NCBI GenBank assembly: GCA_003971905.1
Contig: RSEE01000002.1
Coordinates: 620,001 to 684,000, forward strand
From: Moniliella sp. 'wahieum'
Lineage: Eukaryota; Basidiomycota; Moniliellomycetes; Moniliellales; Moniliellaceae
Direction of reading: 5' to 3'
DNA length: 64,000 bases
The notes beneath the pieces are model-generated. The model saw only the letters and a list, made by a program, of their open reading frames with translations, was not told the origin of the DNA and searched no databases. Below are positions 24,720 to 34,824 of this stretch, in pieces (position 1 is the first letter of the stretch; every line of letters begins with the position of its first letter). The position numbers and the translations under genes are program-made.

Positions 24720-26206
24720 TCCTACGCCTCCACGGTCTCGTAGTCCAACTGTACACGCGTGGCAGTCGCCCGATCCCGTCGCAACTATCGTCCCGACGGT
24801 CCAACGACCAGTCGAGGGAATAAATTTCCTACTCATGACCCTGCAGCACTTTGTGCACCGTGCGCGACGCAATGTCCCAGATCCTCACTTGCCGGTCCTC
24901 CACCCTTGTCGTAAGGTACTTTCCACCCGGACTAAAGCAAACCGAGCTAATGTACACGTCTTCCCCACCACCAGCCACATCCTCCACCACCAGCGCCACG
25001 CGCGCCCCCGTCGTCATTCGATCGTAGATCTGCGCCGAACGGTTGCACCCCGTCGCAACCATCTTGTCTTCCAACGAGAACCGCACACAGCACACGACCG
25101 AATCATGCGCCATCGTGTGCACCACACCCAGCTTCATCCGCCCCGGCACACTGGGATTCCCAATCGCCATCCAACCCGGCGTCTCGGTCTTGAGTGCGCT
25201 CGGCACACCTCGGCGGCATCCCGACTGGCAAGCTGGGCAAAAAACGCCTGGTTGGCCTCCGCCTCTGCCGTACTGGGAGAAACAAGTTCCATGGCCCGAA
25301 CCGACTTGGCCCCCGTGCTCGCCGCGTCCCACGCATTTCTTTTCTCTTTTCTTTTCTTTCCCCTGTGGGGGACAGCTGGAGCGTGGAGTGGGGATACGAT
25401 GCAGGCGCGGCTGCCCAGTGGTACCCCTCTCTCATGCGCATCTGCTTGGGTTCCGAAGGCGGCAGCTGCGCCCTGTTGCTCAGTTTGGGCAGCGGAAGGT
25501 GGGGGGGCGAACGGGGAGGAGGGTACTCCCTGCCTCTGGGCGAAGCAGCTTGGTTCCCACCCAGACTGAATGGGAAGGCGGTAGTGCTCACTTGTCGCGG
25601 GCCCACCAACATGTGCAAGCGCTAGATTTCGTCCCGATAGCTTTGCACGGTTGGGTCAGACGTAGGTAGAGGGCTGGTAGGGGGGAAAGAAAGAGCGCGA
25701 GAGCGAGAGAGAGGGAGGACGAACATACTGGGCAAGAATTTCGGCATGCATCTCTTCTCCACAACTCGGTGATTTGCAGTGGGTCTGCATCGCTCTGACT
25801 TCTTGCACTTGGGACGTCATTACCTCATTTGCTCTGCATGTCGTCCGGCTGCCACCGCAGCAGACCATTGTCCTGGCCCAGCACATTAAACTCTTGCCAA
25901 ATCGTATACCAAACACATCGGACAGACAAGCATGCGTAGCACTTTTGTAGCACGCGTAGCCCACCACCCAGCCCAGGTGGCACAACCGCCTCGCCATACC
26001 CGCGTCCATGTCCGCTCTGGTCCTAACGGTCCCATCTCCGTCGTCGACAAAGGTGCCGGCCGCCCTCTCACTTTCGCTCTCGTCGTCGCGTCCTGGCGCC
26101 GAGGCGAGCACGGGGGAGGATGCGGTGCTGGTGGGGGTGGTGTCGCCCTAGGAGGAGGCGCTGCGCTCATGGGCACGAGAGGGCGGTGCTGGTACATATG
26201 CGCCAT
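24720..26206 (-). pseudogene. TUP1: Tup1-family transcriptional corepressor, C-terminally truncated
   Basis: Tup1 is the WD40 subunit of the Tup1-Ssn6 corepressor. On the minus strand from 26206 the N-terminus reads MYQHRPLVPMS, then Pro-rich sequence. A helical tetramerisation-type region follows, in pieces by frame (about 25760-25900): EFNVLGQDNGLLR, EVMTSQVQEVRAMQT, ITELWRR and EMHAEILAQY. The WD40 part starts near 25140: VVHTMAHDSVVCCVRFSLED, KMVATGCNRSAQIYD, then VYISSVCFSPGGKYLTTRVE and VRIWDIASRTVHKVLQGHE. The codon after HE is TAG where the family has Gln; EIYSLDWSLD follows in the same frame. Beyond it, shifted fragments TIVATGSGD and LDYETVEA end the match near 24720. Tup1 normally has seven blades, and about the last four are not found downstream. 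The stop, the local changes and the missing blades make this look degenerate or misassembled, unlike its neighbours, which only show single-base losses. Confidence 0.75.
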
Positions 26207-26868
26207 GCCCAGCTGACGTGCGCGAGCGGGAGCGGGGTGGCCGGTGGGGGGACTATTCAGTACCCAGTATACTCAGTACTCAGTGGATCAGGGAGAGTGA
26301 GTGGATCGAGGGATGGAGCATCTGCATGGGTAGTGTGACTAGCTAGTGACTAGTGGTCACATCGATCACATGCATGTGATCTGACACAAACATCCCTCTG
26401 CTTCGGATTCCCGGTTCCTCCCAAACACCGCTCTCGCCGCCACAGCGACGCCGTCACGCGTCGTACGTCACACGTCAAGGAACATGGACCATCGATCATC
26501 GATCATCGATCAATATTCAATTTGAGATCTCAGTCTGAGATCCCAGGGAAGAAGCAAGAGCTAACTAAGATCTCCCAACGCTGCCAAGCTTTCAATAGTC
26601 GTTCTGGACCAGACTTCAAGCTCAAGCACAAGCTTCAGATGGACGCCAGATCTCAGATCCTCAGATCCCAAAGCGCTTGCAGCTCCCGGGGCCCCTCGGT
26701 AGGACTGACTGGGCCACTGAGGCGGCTTTCGATTCCAACCCGCCTTGCGCTGCCAAGCTCCACACTGAGACGGAGGAGCTCGAGTACCGAGTGTTGCTGG
26801 TGTTAGATTGGGGCTGGGTATGCGCAGTGCTCCCATGCACGCAAAAACAGCTCGGTTGTACCAAAAAG
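26207..26868. other. Intergenic region with clustered palindromic words
   Basis: No gene seen. Contains CAGTACCCAGTATACTCAGT-like repeats (about 26258-26282), the palindrome ATCACATGCATGTGAT (26364-26379) and repeated ATCGATC (26492-26511). It separates truncated Tup1 from tRNA-Val. Confidence 0.45.
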
Positions 26869-26960
26869 TGACTTCGCCCGGGATCGAACCGAGGACCTTA
26901 TCCGTTAACTTGGGCACTTGGCCAGTGTTAAGGATACGTGATAACCAACACCACGATGCC
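26869..26960 (-). tRNA. tRNA-Val(AAC) with 21-nt intron
   Basis: Read on the minus strand. The T arm is CTCGG-TTCGATC-CCGGG. The acceptor 3' strand CGAAGTC pairs with GGCATCG (one mismatch) and discriminator A follows. The anticodon arm is TATCC-TTAACA-[intron]-C-GGATA, giving anticodon AAC (valine). The intron lies after position 37 as expected, at 26905-26925. The D arm GTG-TTGGTTAT-CAC keeps the GG but its loop is about three bases shorter than usual, possibly another base-loss error. A short T run (CTTTTTGG) follows the 3' end, fitting RNA polymerase III termination. Confidence 0.88.
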
Positions 26961-27157
26961 GCTTGCTCTGGTATGCGTGCATGTGCACACACACATGGGA
27001 ATGATATTGAAATTGAAAGTTGCTTCATGCCTATGCACGGGAATTGACAGTAGGGTTACCTAATAGAGCTCGCGTCTCGGATGTTGGTTGGCTTGTTGGG
27101 GCTAGTAGGGTTGGTGGTGGGTTGGGTGTTGATCTTGGGCATTGAATATTGACCCCC

Positions 27158-27191
27158 CACCACCCCCACCACCACCACCACACCACCACCA
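27158..27191 (+). repeat. (CCA)n microsatellite in the Mad2 5' leader
   Basis: An interrupted CCA/CAC tract ends about 24 nt before the Mad2 start codon. Confidence 0.88.
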
Positions 27192-27214
27192 GCTCTGCTC
27201 CTTTGTCTCCTCCG

Positions 27215-27940
27215 ATGGCCCAAGCCCAGGCAACTGCTGCGCCCACCCGATCGCACCTGACCCTCGCTGGGAGCGTGGGCATGGTGCACGAGTTCTTCTC
27301 CTATGCGCTCCAGAGCATTCTGTACCAACGTGAGCTCTACCCGCCCGAAGACTTCCGCACCGTCAAAAAGTATGGACTGCAGATCCTCGTCGCTGCTGAC
27401 GAAGAACTGGCCACCTACGTTGCTGCGTCCATGGAGCAGATTCACACCTGGCTCATGGCGGGGCAAGTGGACCGGTTGGTGATTGCCATTTGGACGTTGA
27501 TTCGGGCGAGGTGCGAGAACGATGGCAGTTCTCTGTCTCGGTTGTCGAACCTGCAGCGCAAGAAGGTGCGCAGGCCCCCCCGTCCAAAAAGAAGACCGAT
27601 GCGGATGTACGCGCTGAAATCGCAGCAATCATCAAGCAGATCACGGCTAGCTGCACCTTCCTCCCTTTGCTCGATGGAGATTGTACGTCCCTGTTCCCTC
27701 TCTACTGTGCCTGGTGCCTGGGCTGCTACCGAACCACAAAACTGACCTCCTCCAGGCTCGTTCCAAATTCAAGCTTACACCAACGCCGATGCACCTGTGC
27801 CCGAGGAATGGGTCATTTCCGCCCCTCAACTGATCGATGCCAACCGCGCAGAGCAGGTACGACTACGGTCCTTCTCCACCGCGGTGCACAAAGTCGATGC
27901 CATGGTCGCCTACCGTCGTGATGAAGGAGAAGACGAATGA
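27215..27940 (+). CDS. MAD2: Spindle assembly checkpoint protein Mad2 (HORMA domain)
   Basis: Mad2 binds Cdc20 and delays anaphase until kinetochores are attached. Start at 27215 (tccgATGGcc), after a CCA repeat. The HORMA domain fills the protein: VHEFFSYALQSILYQRELYP, EDFRTVKKYGLQILVAADEE, then DSGEVRERWQFSV, KTDADVRAEIAAIIKQITAS and CTFLPLLDGD. An intron at 27683-27755 (73 nt, GTACGT...TCCAG) splits the Cys codon before SFQIQAYTNADAPVPEEWV. The C-terminal safety-belt region reads EQVRLRSFSTAVHKVDAMVA and ends at 27940. The length of about 217 aa is close to the usual 200. One frameshift near 27490: a T run is one T short, so IVIAI joins LDVDSGEV only after adding a T. Family assignment is secure. 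Confidence 0.96.
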
Positions 27941-28019
27941 AGCGTTCGTTGGAAGCACCAGCTACGATCCTATGTACCCTACCGTTTCTAGCATCCCTGG
28001 TGCATGTAGATGGAATTTT

Positions 28020-29369
28020 TTAAGGAGTGGGGAGAGAGCCTACGCTCTCGGGAGATGTGGAGCGGGCCCGCTGGGAGAGGAGAGAGGCGAGGTGCTCCAA
28101 CGCGGCCGGAGTGTTGCTTTCGATCGTAGCTGCCAGTTCGTCCAGGCAGGGTGAGAGCGCGGCCAGCGGACCGGGTACAAGTCCAGCGACAGTTGGTTGT
28201 ACGCCTCCTTTGTCCTGACGTTGGACTTGGTCCCGCGGGAGGTGAGACCAGGGAGGTATTTGGCATGGAACAGTGCTTGGGCCGCAGCGAGACCATGGTG
28301 GTGGTACACGGCGCCCATCAGCGCTTCCACTGCCACACCACGGATACGCCAGAACGAAATAGGTCGCACGTGCGCCAATCGTCTGAGGGCGGTAGGCCCA
28401 GCCAGGAAGGAAAGGACCGGTAGGAAGGGGGATACCATCCGGACTGCCGTGTTTGCGCACTTGAGCCTCATAGCCTCGACGACGGGATAAGTGTCCTGCA
28501 TGATCTGCGCCATGCTGGGAGTGACTCTCTTGGGGGACCAGCGAAGGATTCCTCCAGGTGCAAGTGCTCTCCCACCGAGCCACCGAGATGAAGGGTGTTG
28601 AGTAGCACATCGTACGTCGCGACGGAGGCGGTGCGGCCGCCCCGCGCTTCTCAGAGACTACTTGCCAGGTGGAAAGAAAGGCTCTCGTTGGGTTCGTAAA
28701 ACAGCTGCGACACGTGCTCCCGTTCTTGCAATGCCGCCTCGTTCACCCCGGCAGGCAAGTGGGAATGGAAGAACATGGCCATCAACATCTTGAGCACCTT
28801 GCGTCCCACAAACGACAAGCGGCGGTTGTGCCCAGCAAAACTTGTACCGTACTTCCACGATTCATGGGTAATCGCCTGGGCAGCCAGGACAGGCGGGAGC
28901 GGCAGACCGACTGTCTTTTCCACTGCAGCCAGCATGTCCTCGGTGGTAGCGTGAGGAGTGATACGGGGCACCATAGGCAAGGGTTTGCGCTTCAGACCCA
29001 AATCCTTCAACAGCCCCGGTTCTTTCTCCGCCCCCGTGCCAACTCCAAACGCACAGCCAAGCGACGACTGGATCGCAGCGCTGCTGGGTCCAGGTCGTGC
29101 GCTTCAAAGTCCATGCCGGTGCTGGCGGGGCCGGAGGGCCGAGGCATGGGGGGCGGCAAGTCGAGGGGAGCAGGGCCGAGGGGAGCCACCTCGGGCCGAG
29201 GCGGCAGTTCCGCCCGGACAGGGACAGACGCTTGGTCCGAGAAGGAGCGGACGAGGCGCTGGGGACGAGGCTGGGCCAGGGCCAGGCGCAAGGGCAGGTC
29301 CAATGGCCTCCCGGGCAGGCGCGGGCTCAGCGCCAGCACTCGCATCGAGTGCATCATGGTAGCACACAC
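28020..29369 (-). CDS. MRPL3: Mitochondrial large-subunit ribosomal protein mL44 (Mrpl3-type, RNase III-like fold)
   Basis: mL44 is a structural protein of the mitochondrial 54S subunit built on an inactive RNase III fold. The N-terminal frame (29369 or the Met at 29345) is Arg/Leu/Pro-rich without acidic residues, RVLALSPRLPGRPLDLPLRL, fitting a mitochondrial targeting peptide. The domain begins TTEDMLAAVEKTVGLPLPP and continues QAITHESWKYGTSFAGHNRR then LSFVGRKVLKMLMAMFFHSH (28780-28860). The next frame holds VAVEALMGAVYHHHGLAAAQ (about 28300-28360), the RNase III-type EALxGAxY signature. The C-terminus LDELAATIESNTPAALEHLA ends at 28020. Frame changes occur near 29005, 28650, 28500 and 28350-28200. 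It is divergent from eIF3g with about 250 bp between. The mL44 call rests on this combination and is fairly confident. Confidence 0.72.
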
Positions 29370-29621
29370 TGGAAGAAAGTAGGCCAGGCTGCGTCGGAAG
29401 ACCAGCGGGGCGGAACAAGGGCGGAACGCCCCGCGCCCGCCAACGGCGAGTGGCTTGCCACTGCCCCCGTGCGCCGTCTTTGCCTGGGTTTTGGGTCTTC
29501 TTTTTTCCGGTTTTTTGACGCGGGTGGCTCCTAGTCGGGCGGGCGCGGGGGGGAGGGGATAATGCTAATGGCGCACAGGAGCCGGGCCTCTGCGACCACC
29601 ACGGCCCTCGTCACGTCCCAA
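29370..29621. promoter_or_regulatory. Short bidirectional promoter region of mL44 and eIF3g
   Basis: About 250 bp separate the divergent starts. No TATA box is visible; a T-rich stretch lies at 29490-29515. Both genes serve translation, one in mitochondria and one in the cytosol. Confidence 0.45.
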
Positions 29622-30523
29622 ATGGCCGCGGTTGCTCCTCCCCCACGCCCTGCACCGTACGTTTCTCGGTTGTGTTTGCTTCGCGGACACCATCTGACCT
29701 TTACGGATGTACCAGTGCCGTTGACAATTGAAGATGGCCACGTGAAAGTTCTCGAGGAGCACGATGATCGATGAACCCGGTGGTGTAAGATCACCGTCTC
29801 CCTCCAGCTTGACCCCGGCACGGGCAAAAAGATCAAGATGACCAAGCGTGTGCGCCGCACCCGGTGCGTTCCCAAGTCTCCTCGGCCGCTATGACTCGGC
29901 AAGCCTGGGCGTCCCACAAGTTTGGCAAGGAGCAGGGCTGCTCCTCCGCTGGCCTGGCGGTCGGGCACAACACCACCACCGTCGCTGAAAACACGCCACT
30001 TAAGCTTCATGCTGGAGGGGCTTTCCCGCTACTGCCGTGGCGACCACTTTATCACCGCTGTCCATACAAGGACACGTTTGCCTCCACCGTTGGCGACGGG
30101 CTGGATGACGCACCAGACAACCCAGCACTCAACGATCCTTCCAACCCTGCTGTGGGCTAGTGCGGGCGCACGCACGGGGCGCTACGTTCCTCCTGGCCAG
30201 CGGGACGGGGCTGGCTCCGCTTTGGTCCTACCTCGATGGGCGATCGCGCGACGAACTGCCAACGCTGCGTGTGGCCAACCTTCGGAAGAAGTGGAGGAGG
30301 ACAATTTGCGGCAACTCTTTGGTCGCTATGGACGGGTTACCGGGTGTTTGTCGGGCGGGATCGCGAGATGGGCCGGGGCAAAGGGTTCGCGTTTGTGTCG
30401 TTTCACTTGTTTGCGGATGCGGACCAAGCACGGCAAAAGGTGGATGGGTTTTGGGTATGTCAACCTTATTCTTCGGTCAAGTGGTGCCAACCGCGTGGGG
30501 AGCAACCGGCACCGGCCTCGTAA
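29622..30523 (+). CDS. TIF35: Translation initiation factor eIF3 subunit g (frameshifted)
   Basis: eIF3g is an RRM-containing subunit of the eIF3 complex on the 40S ribosome. Start proposed at 29622 (MAAVAPPPRP); an intron of about 55 nt (GTACGT at about 29659 to TACCAG) is likely. The N-terminal eIF3g domain shows LTIEDGHVKVLEEHDD, ITVSLQLDPGTGKKIKMTKR and VRRTR, then HKFGKEQG and the conserved Cys/His segment seen as CRGDHF and HRCPYKDTFASTVGD. KYVPP-like RYVPPGQR lies near 30185. The C-terminal RRM reads PTLRVANL, EEDNLRQLFGRYGRVTG, FVGRDREMGRGKGFAFVSFH (RNP1), then QARQKVDGF and YVNLILR, ending at 30523. At least six frame shifts interrupt it; one is a missing C in GTCAAGATC near 29791. 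Assignment by ordered family motifs is strong; exact start and intron limits are not. Confidence 0.87.
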
Positions 30524-31023
30524 CTTGCATCCCACCATGCTTCTCTCCCTTTTGTGACTACCTGGACCTCACCCTCATCGAGTTGAAACGTACGTATAGC
30601 TATATGCGGGATAAACATGACGATATGCGGGCGAGCGACATGTCCCCGCGTTACGACGCATATCATGCCCTTCCCTTTCTCTTCCTTTCCCGCTTCCCGA
30701 CGTTTGGAGGATGCATTGAAGCTGGTGTGAAAAGGTTTATGAGCATTCTCGCCTACTGCTGTCACACCCACACCATGATTTTGATACCTCTTGCTTCGTG
30801 AACACGCCACTGTACATTAGCTCTTCGTGCGGTAGGGCTGGTAGATGCGGCGACATGGCCGGGGGGAGAAGACAGCTAGCTACAACATGTTTTTCTTGCT
30901 TGCCACCCACAAAAAGTTTTCGTGCTACACACCTTTGAGCAACCACAACAGCTAACGCGCTGGCCATCCGCATCAGTGATGCAGAATGCCGACTCTGGCA
31001 AGCTGAGCTTGACAACGTCTTAA
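30524..31023. other. Intergenic region
   Basis: No convincing gene. Frames of 60-120 codons on both strands lack recognisable motifs. Confidence 0.45.
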
Positions 31024-31737
31024 TCAATTTAATCCAGCGCCATCGCAGCATGATGGTCCAGGCCGATGTCCACCCCCCCCTCTCGCGGCCGAGGAAAGCA
31101 ACCAAATCGTCATCTGTACCTCAGCCAGAGCACGGAGAGCTTGATCTTCGGGATCGAGAGCGAACTCGTCGTCGCTCCCACCACATGTCGGATGGAGGCT
31201 CCTCTGTGTCCGTACCCATCTCCATGTCAATGTCAATGTCACGGTCGGGTCGAGCGCATACGCTTGTGCCGCCGCTGCCTCTCCCCTTCGTGCAAGGAGA
31301 GCTTCAGCGTGCCAGATGGCATGGGCAAATTCGAGGTCCTCCGTTATGTCGCCTTCTTCCTCCAGGTCCTCTCGAAGGGCGCGACATCTTGGTTTGGGGG
31401 GGGCGTAAGACAATTTGGGAGCAGTGGGACGGGAAGGAGGAAGAGCGCGAGGAGCACGACGAGCAGAGAGGCAACGGGCTCTCGAGCTGGGGCACGGGGC
31501 GACAGCCGAACTTGCGGCGGCCGTCTGGCGCGCCAAGGCGACGGCTTGGCATCGAGCGCTGAGAATGTCCTGCTCGTGGATGGCAATGCGGGCCTGGTGG
31601 GCTGCTATCGAGGCGGCGGTGCCGACGGACATGTGGGAGCGGTGGGATGAAGGAGGGGGGATGGGCGATGGGTGCGACGGCCGGGTGCGGTTTTGATAGG
31701 CGTGGCCCATCGCAGCCCCCCGCGGCTGGCCAGACAC
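31024..31737 (-). CDS. Hypothetical Ala-rich protein (uncertain)
   Basis: An uninterrupted minus-strand frame of 237 codons starts at 31737 (MSGQPRGAAMGHAYQNRT). Its middle reads QARIAIHEQDILSARCQAVA, and its second half reads LEEEGDITEDLEFAHAIWHA then EALLARRGEAAAAQAYALDP and DDEFALDPEDQALRALAEVQ. Acidic, helix-prone composition on GC-rich DNA suggests real coding. No family recognised. It is divergent from the gene starting at 31949 with about 210 bp between, which includes a CAC tract. The plus strand also has open frames here, but they are Arg/Gly-rich. Confidence 0.4.
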   Translation of the reverse strand: MSGQPRGAAMGHAYQNRTRPSHPSPIPPPSSHRSHMSVGTAASIAAHQARIAIHEQDILSARCQAVALARQTAAASSAVAPCPSSRARCLSARRAPRALPPSRPTAPKLSYAPPKPRCRALREDLEEEGDITEDLEFAHAIWHAEALLARRGEAAAAQAYALDPTVTLTLTWRWVRTQRSLHPTCGGSDDEFALDPEDQALRALAEVQMTIWLLSSAARGGGGHRPGPSCCDGAGLN

Positions 31738-31877
31738 GCCGCGTCTGCAACATTTCAGGTCGCGACGCGTCGGCGGCTGCTATCAAAGACCGACCGGACA
31801 TCGGAACTGGGCATCCATCCCACCTGGTGGGCCACCCGCCCTGCTCGCCCGCCGGCCATTCCAGCATCCAACCATCC

Positions 31878-31945
31878 CCACCACCACCACCACCACCACC
31901 ACCACCACCACCCACCACCACCACACCACCACCACCACCACCACC
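31878..31945 (+). repeat. (CAC)n microsatellite immediately before a start codon
   Basis: About 22 CAC/CCA units end 3 nt before the ATG at 31949. Confidence 0.9.
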
Positions 31946-31948
31946 GCC

Positions 31949-34824
31949 ATGGCCGAGCCGAGAAGCGTCCTCGCCTGCAAGCATCCGGTACGCCCTGCCC
32001 CGCATCCTTCCTCTTCTTCCGCTCACTCGCCCGCCCCTCAGTCAATGTCTACTACACCCTCGACGGCGCATCCCACGCCGTGGCCGTCCGCCTGGCGCAG
32101 CGTATCGAGGTGCGCGTGTTTGGCGCGCGCACAGGTGCGAATGCCACACGCTTTGCCCGCGTCCCGTTGCAACCATAGCCGCCATCTGCGATGCTGATCC
32201 GCGTCTTCTTCCCAGTGGCGAGAGCGACTGGGTGGTCAAGGCTCTTCAACCTGCCCATACCCTGCGCCAGCGGCGCGCCGCCCTCCTCGAACTCCCTCCG
32301 CCCCGTCCCCTGCCCAACTTGCATCCAACCCTCTTCTCGCGCTTCTACCAAGTCCCGCGGTTCGGCAGCAGGACAAATCGTGTCCCACCACTCCGCCGCC
32401 CGGCATGCCCCCCCCCACCCCCCGCACCCCCTCAGGCCCTTCCCCACGCCCGTCCAAGGGCATCTTTGATGCCTGTGGTCTGTTGAGCGTCGCACTAGAG
32501 AATTCTTCAGGTCCCATGTGACGGGAGTCATACGCCCTGTACATGAAGGAGAGGGAAGCGATATCGAGTCCGACGAGTCGACACAGAGGGATCTCCCCTC
32601 CACCCATTCTCCCCATCTGCCGACTCATTCCATGTCCAAACGAGGCAATCTAGGCCTTCCGAACGGGAAGGGAGCACGCCCACTTCCTCCTCCGTCACTC
32701 CTCATAAAGAACGCTGGGCCTTGGATATTGTTCTTCGGCTCGAGCGCTCGGACCTTAACCCTGCTGCTTTGCGCAGGCGGAACGAAGCTCTGACTCGTGC
32801 CCGAGAAAAGTCCCTCCCTCCCTCTTCTCATCGAATGGGAAGAGAAAAACGATCCTGTTCCCTTCCTCGACTTGGACGGACGCTCGGATGAGGAGCACGA
32901 CGATGATGCATTGAGCATGCCTTCTGCTCCCTCCATCATTTCCTCTCCACTTTCACACCTCTCTCACCTGCTGATGAGTTGCACTCCCGCTCCTCGCCTC
33001 TTCGACCTGACGTCCCGCCTACAGCTGCGGCCCAACTACTCGCCCAGCTGGATCACTGCAGCACACTCGGACGGTGGCCAGGCCCTCTCTGGGTTAGCTC
33101 GTCTCCTTTTTCAAACCCTCCACGGATCGGGAGTACCGGTGAACTACTCTCCGCTTTGAGGGGAGGAACGTTCAATTCTTCAGCTACATCCTCATCCGTC
33201 GCCCCTGCTCCATCTTCATCGCCTTCGTCATCACAAGAGTGGACCGGCTTCCCCCCCACGGCAGAGGAGAGAGCGCGCCGTGGTGCGGTTCACTGTGTTT
33301 ATTGCGGCCGTCTCGATCCCGGAGTGGGTGCAATGTGGCAGAAAGTCGCACTCCCCTCTATCCCACTTGAGCTGGAGCAAACCAAAATCTACATGGCTCA
33401 GTTCCCTCCACATCTTGGCCTCAGTTCCATGGTGCCAATGTGGAGATGGGATCTACACGGCTTGCCAGCGCTGTGGAGGCGCATACAACGTCTGGGTCGA
33501 AGCTGGGCGACCCCCTCCTCCGCCTCCTCAATCACAGCCTCCAACTCACAATCAACCTTCACGTCAGCTCCGACCTCTCCCCAACGCCTTTCCAGACCAA
33601 ATACCCCGCTCGGCCAGCAGAACGAAACTCCCGCGCGGTCTGGCTTCTTCCCCCCCCCGGAAAAAAAGCGCACGTCGACGCTAGCGCGACTTGGGGATCA
33701 AATCCCGCGCGCCTTAACCTCCCCGCCCTCGCCACGCCGCAGCCCCGACACAAACCCCCCGGTACACACAGCCGTATCAATCCCTTTTCCTCCCAGGGCA
33801 GAAAATCATCTCCGGCTGCCTGGCTGCTTGATGACGAGCCGGCGAAATGACTCTCACCCGGGGACCGAGATCCACTCCGGCAGAGAAGCCTCCCCACTCA
33901 CTGAGAGAAGAGGCGGGCGACCAGACACTTCGGCCCAATCAGGATACTACGTCCGCCCCGCGAGTGAGCCGGAAAGAACAAGAATGGCCCACCCACCGAG
34001 GCATCGGAGCCTGTAAAGACTCCAGTGGGGCCTTTTATGGGCTGTGCGGGCTCGCCGCTCACGCCCTGCGGTCCTACCAACTGGCTCGCATCGTCCCCGG
34101 ACCATGTTGGCGTCCATATGGAACCTGTCTCCGGGAAAAGCGCGTGCACCCCTGCCTGCGCAAGTGGAGGATGCACCTTCTTCGGCCCACGCTTCTCCCG
34201 TAACCTGGATCGACACCCTTCCCCCCAAGGCGAGTTTAACCCCGAAGACTGGAACCTGCTCGCATCCTGCTTTCCCCAGGGCGAGCTTCAATGGACACAC
34301 TCCAACCCCGAATGCGACGGACGCTGCCGTTCCTGCCCCCGACCGTCAACAGGAACGACCGAGGTACCGCTCGGCTCGACGGAACTGGCCCAGCTGGCCC
34401 GTTGGCTCGAAAACCAAGGCGCGGCTTCGGTCCCGATGGGCACGAGCGAGAGTAGTTCGGCGCAACAGGTTCCGATTAACGTGTCGGTTCCCACCCCCGA
34501 CCCGGCCGGCTCTCAACCGGAGCCCGAGCCCGTTCCCACCTCCTCCCCAGCCAGACCAAAGGGAAACGCAGTGTGCGACGACCAAAGCACCCGAGTTCCC
34601 CAAACGACGACCGAGTAAGCGCAAGCGTACGTCTCCCGTTACATCGACCGCGTCCGCTGCGCTGCGTCTGCGCCTGCGCCCGTGCATTTGGACGCTCCCA
34701 CTGCTGCTACTGCTGCAAGTGCTGGGTCGAGACTGCACCAGAAGTCAACGCCTCGCTCATTTCTATGTTGGCCAATGCCAATATGCAGAACCTCATCCTC
34801 AATTGGGCCGAGGGACATACTTAG
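31949..34824 (+). CDS. Large hypothetical Cys-rich protein (frameshifted, intron)
   Basis: Start at 31949 (ccgccATGGcc) right after a CAC tract: MAEPRSVLACKHP. An intron at 31988-32041 (54 nt, GTACGC...CTCAG) leads to NVYYTLDGASHAVAVRLAQR and VFGARTGANATRFARVPLQ. Then come SDWVVKALQPAHTLRQRRAA and IFDACGLLSVALENSSGP (about 32463-32516). An acidic, Ser/Pro-rich region includes HEGEGSDIESDESTQRD and RWALDIVLRLERSDLNPAAL. A Cys-rich part follows: VHCVYCGRLDPG (33289), CQCGDGIYTACQRCGGAYNV (33438), GCAGSPLTPCGP, CTPACASGGC and CDGRCRSC (34040-34340). A Pro/Glu tail ends with VNASLISMLANANMQNLILN and the stop at 34824. At least eight frame changes. Paired CxxC motifs suggest zinc sites. The N-terminal TLRQRR block weakly recalls Mub1-type proteins, but I see no MYND finger. 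It could be two adjacent genes. Confidence 0.5.
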
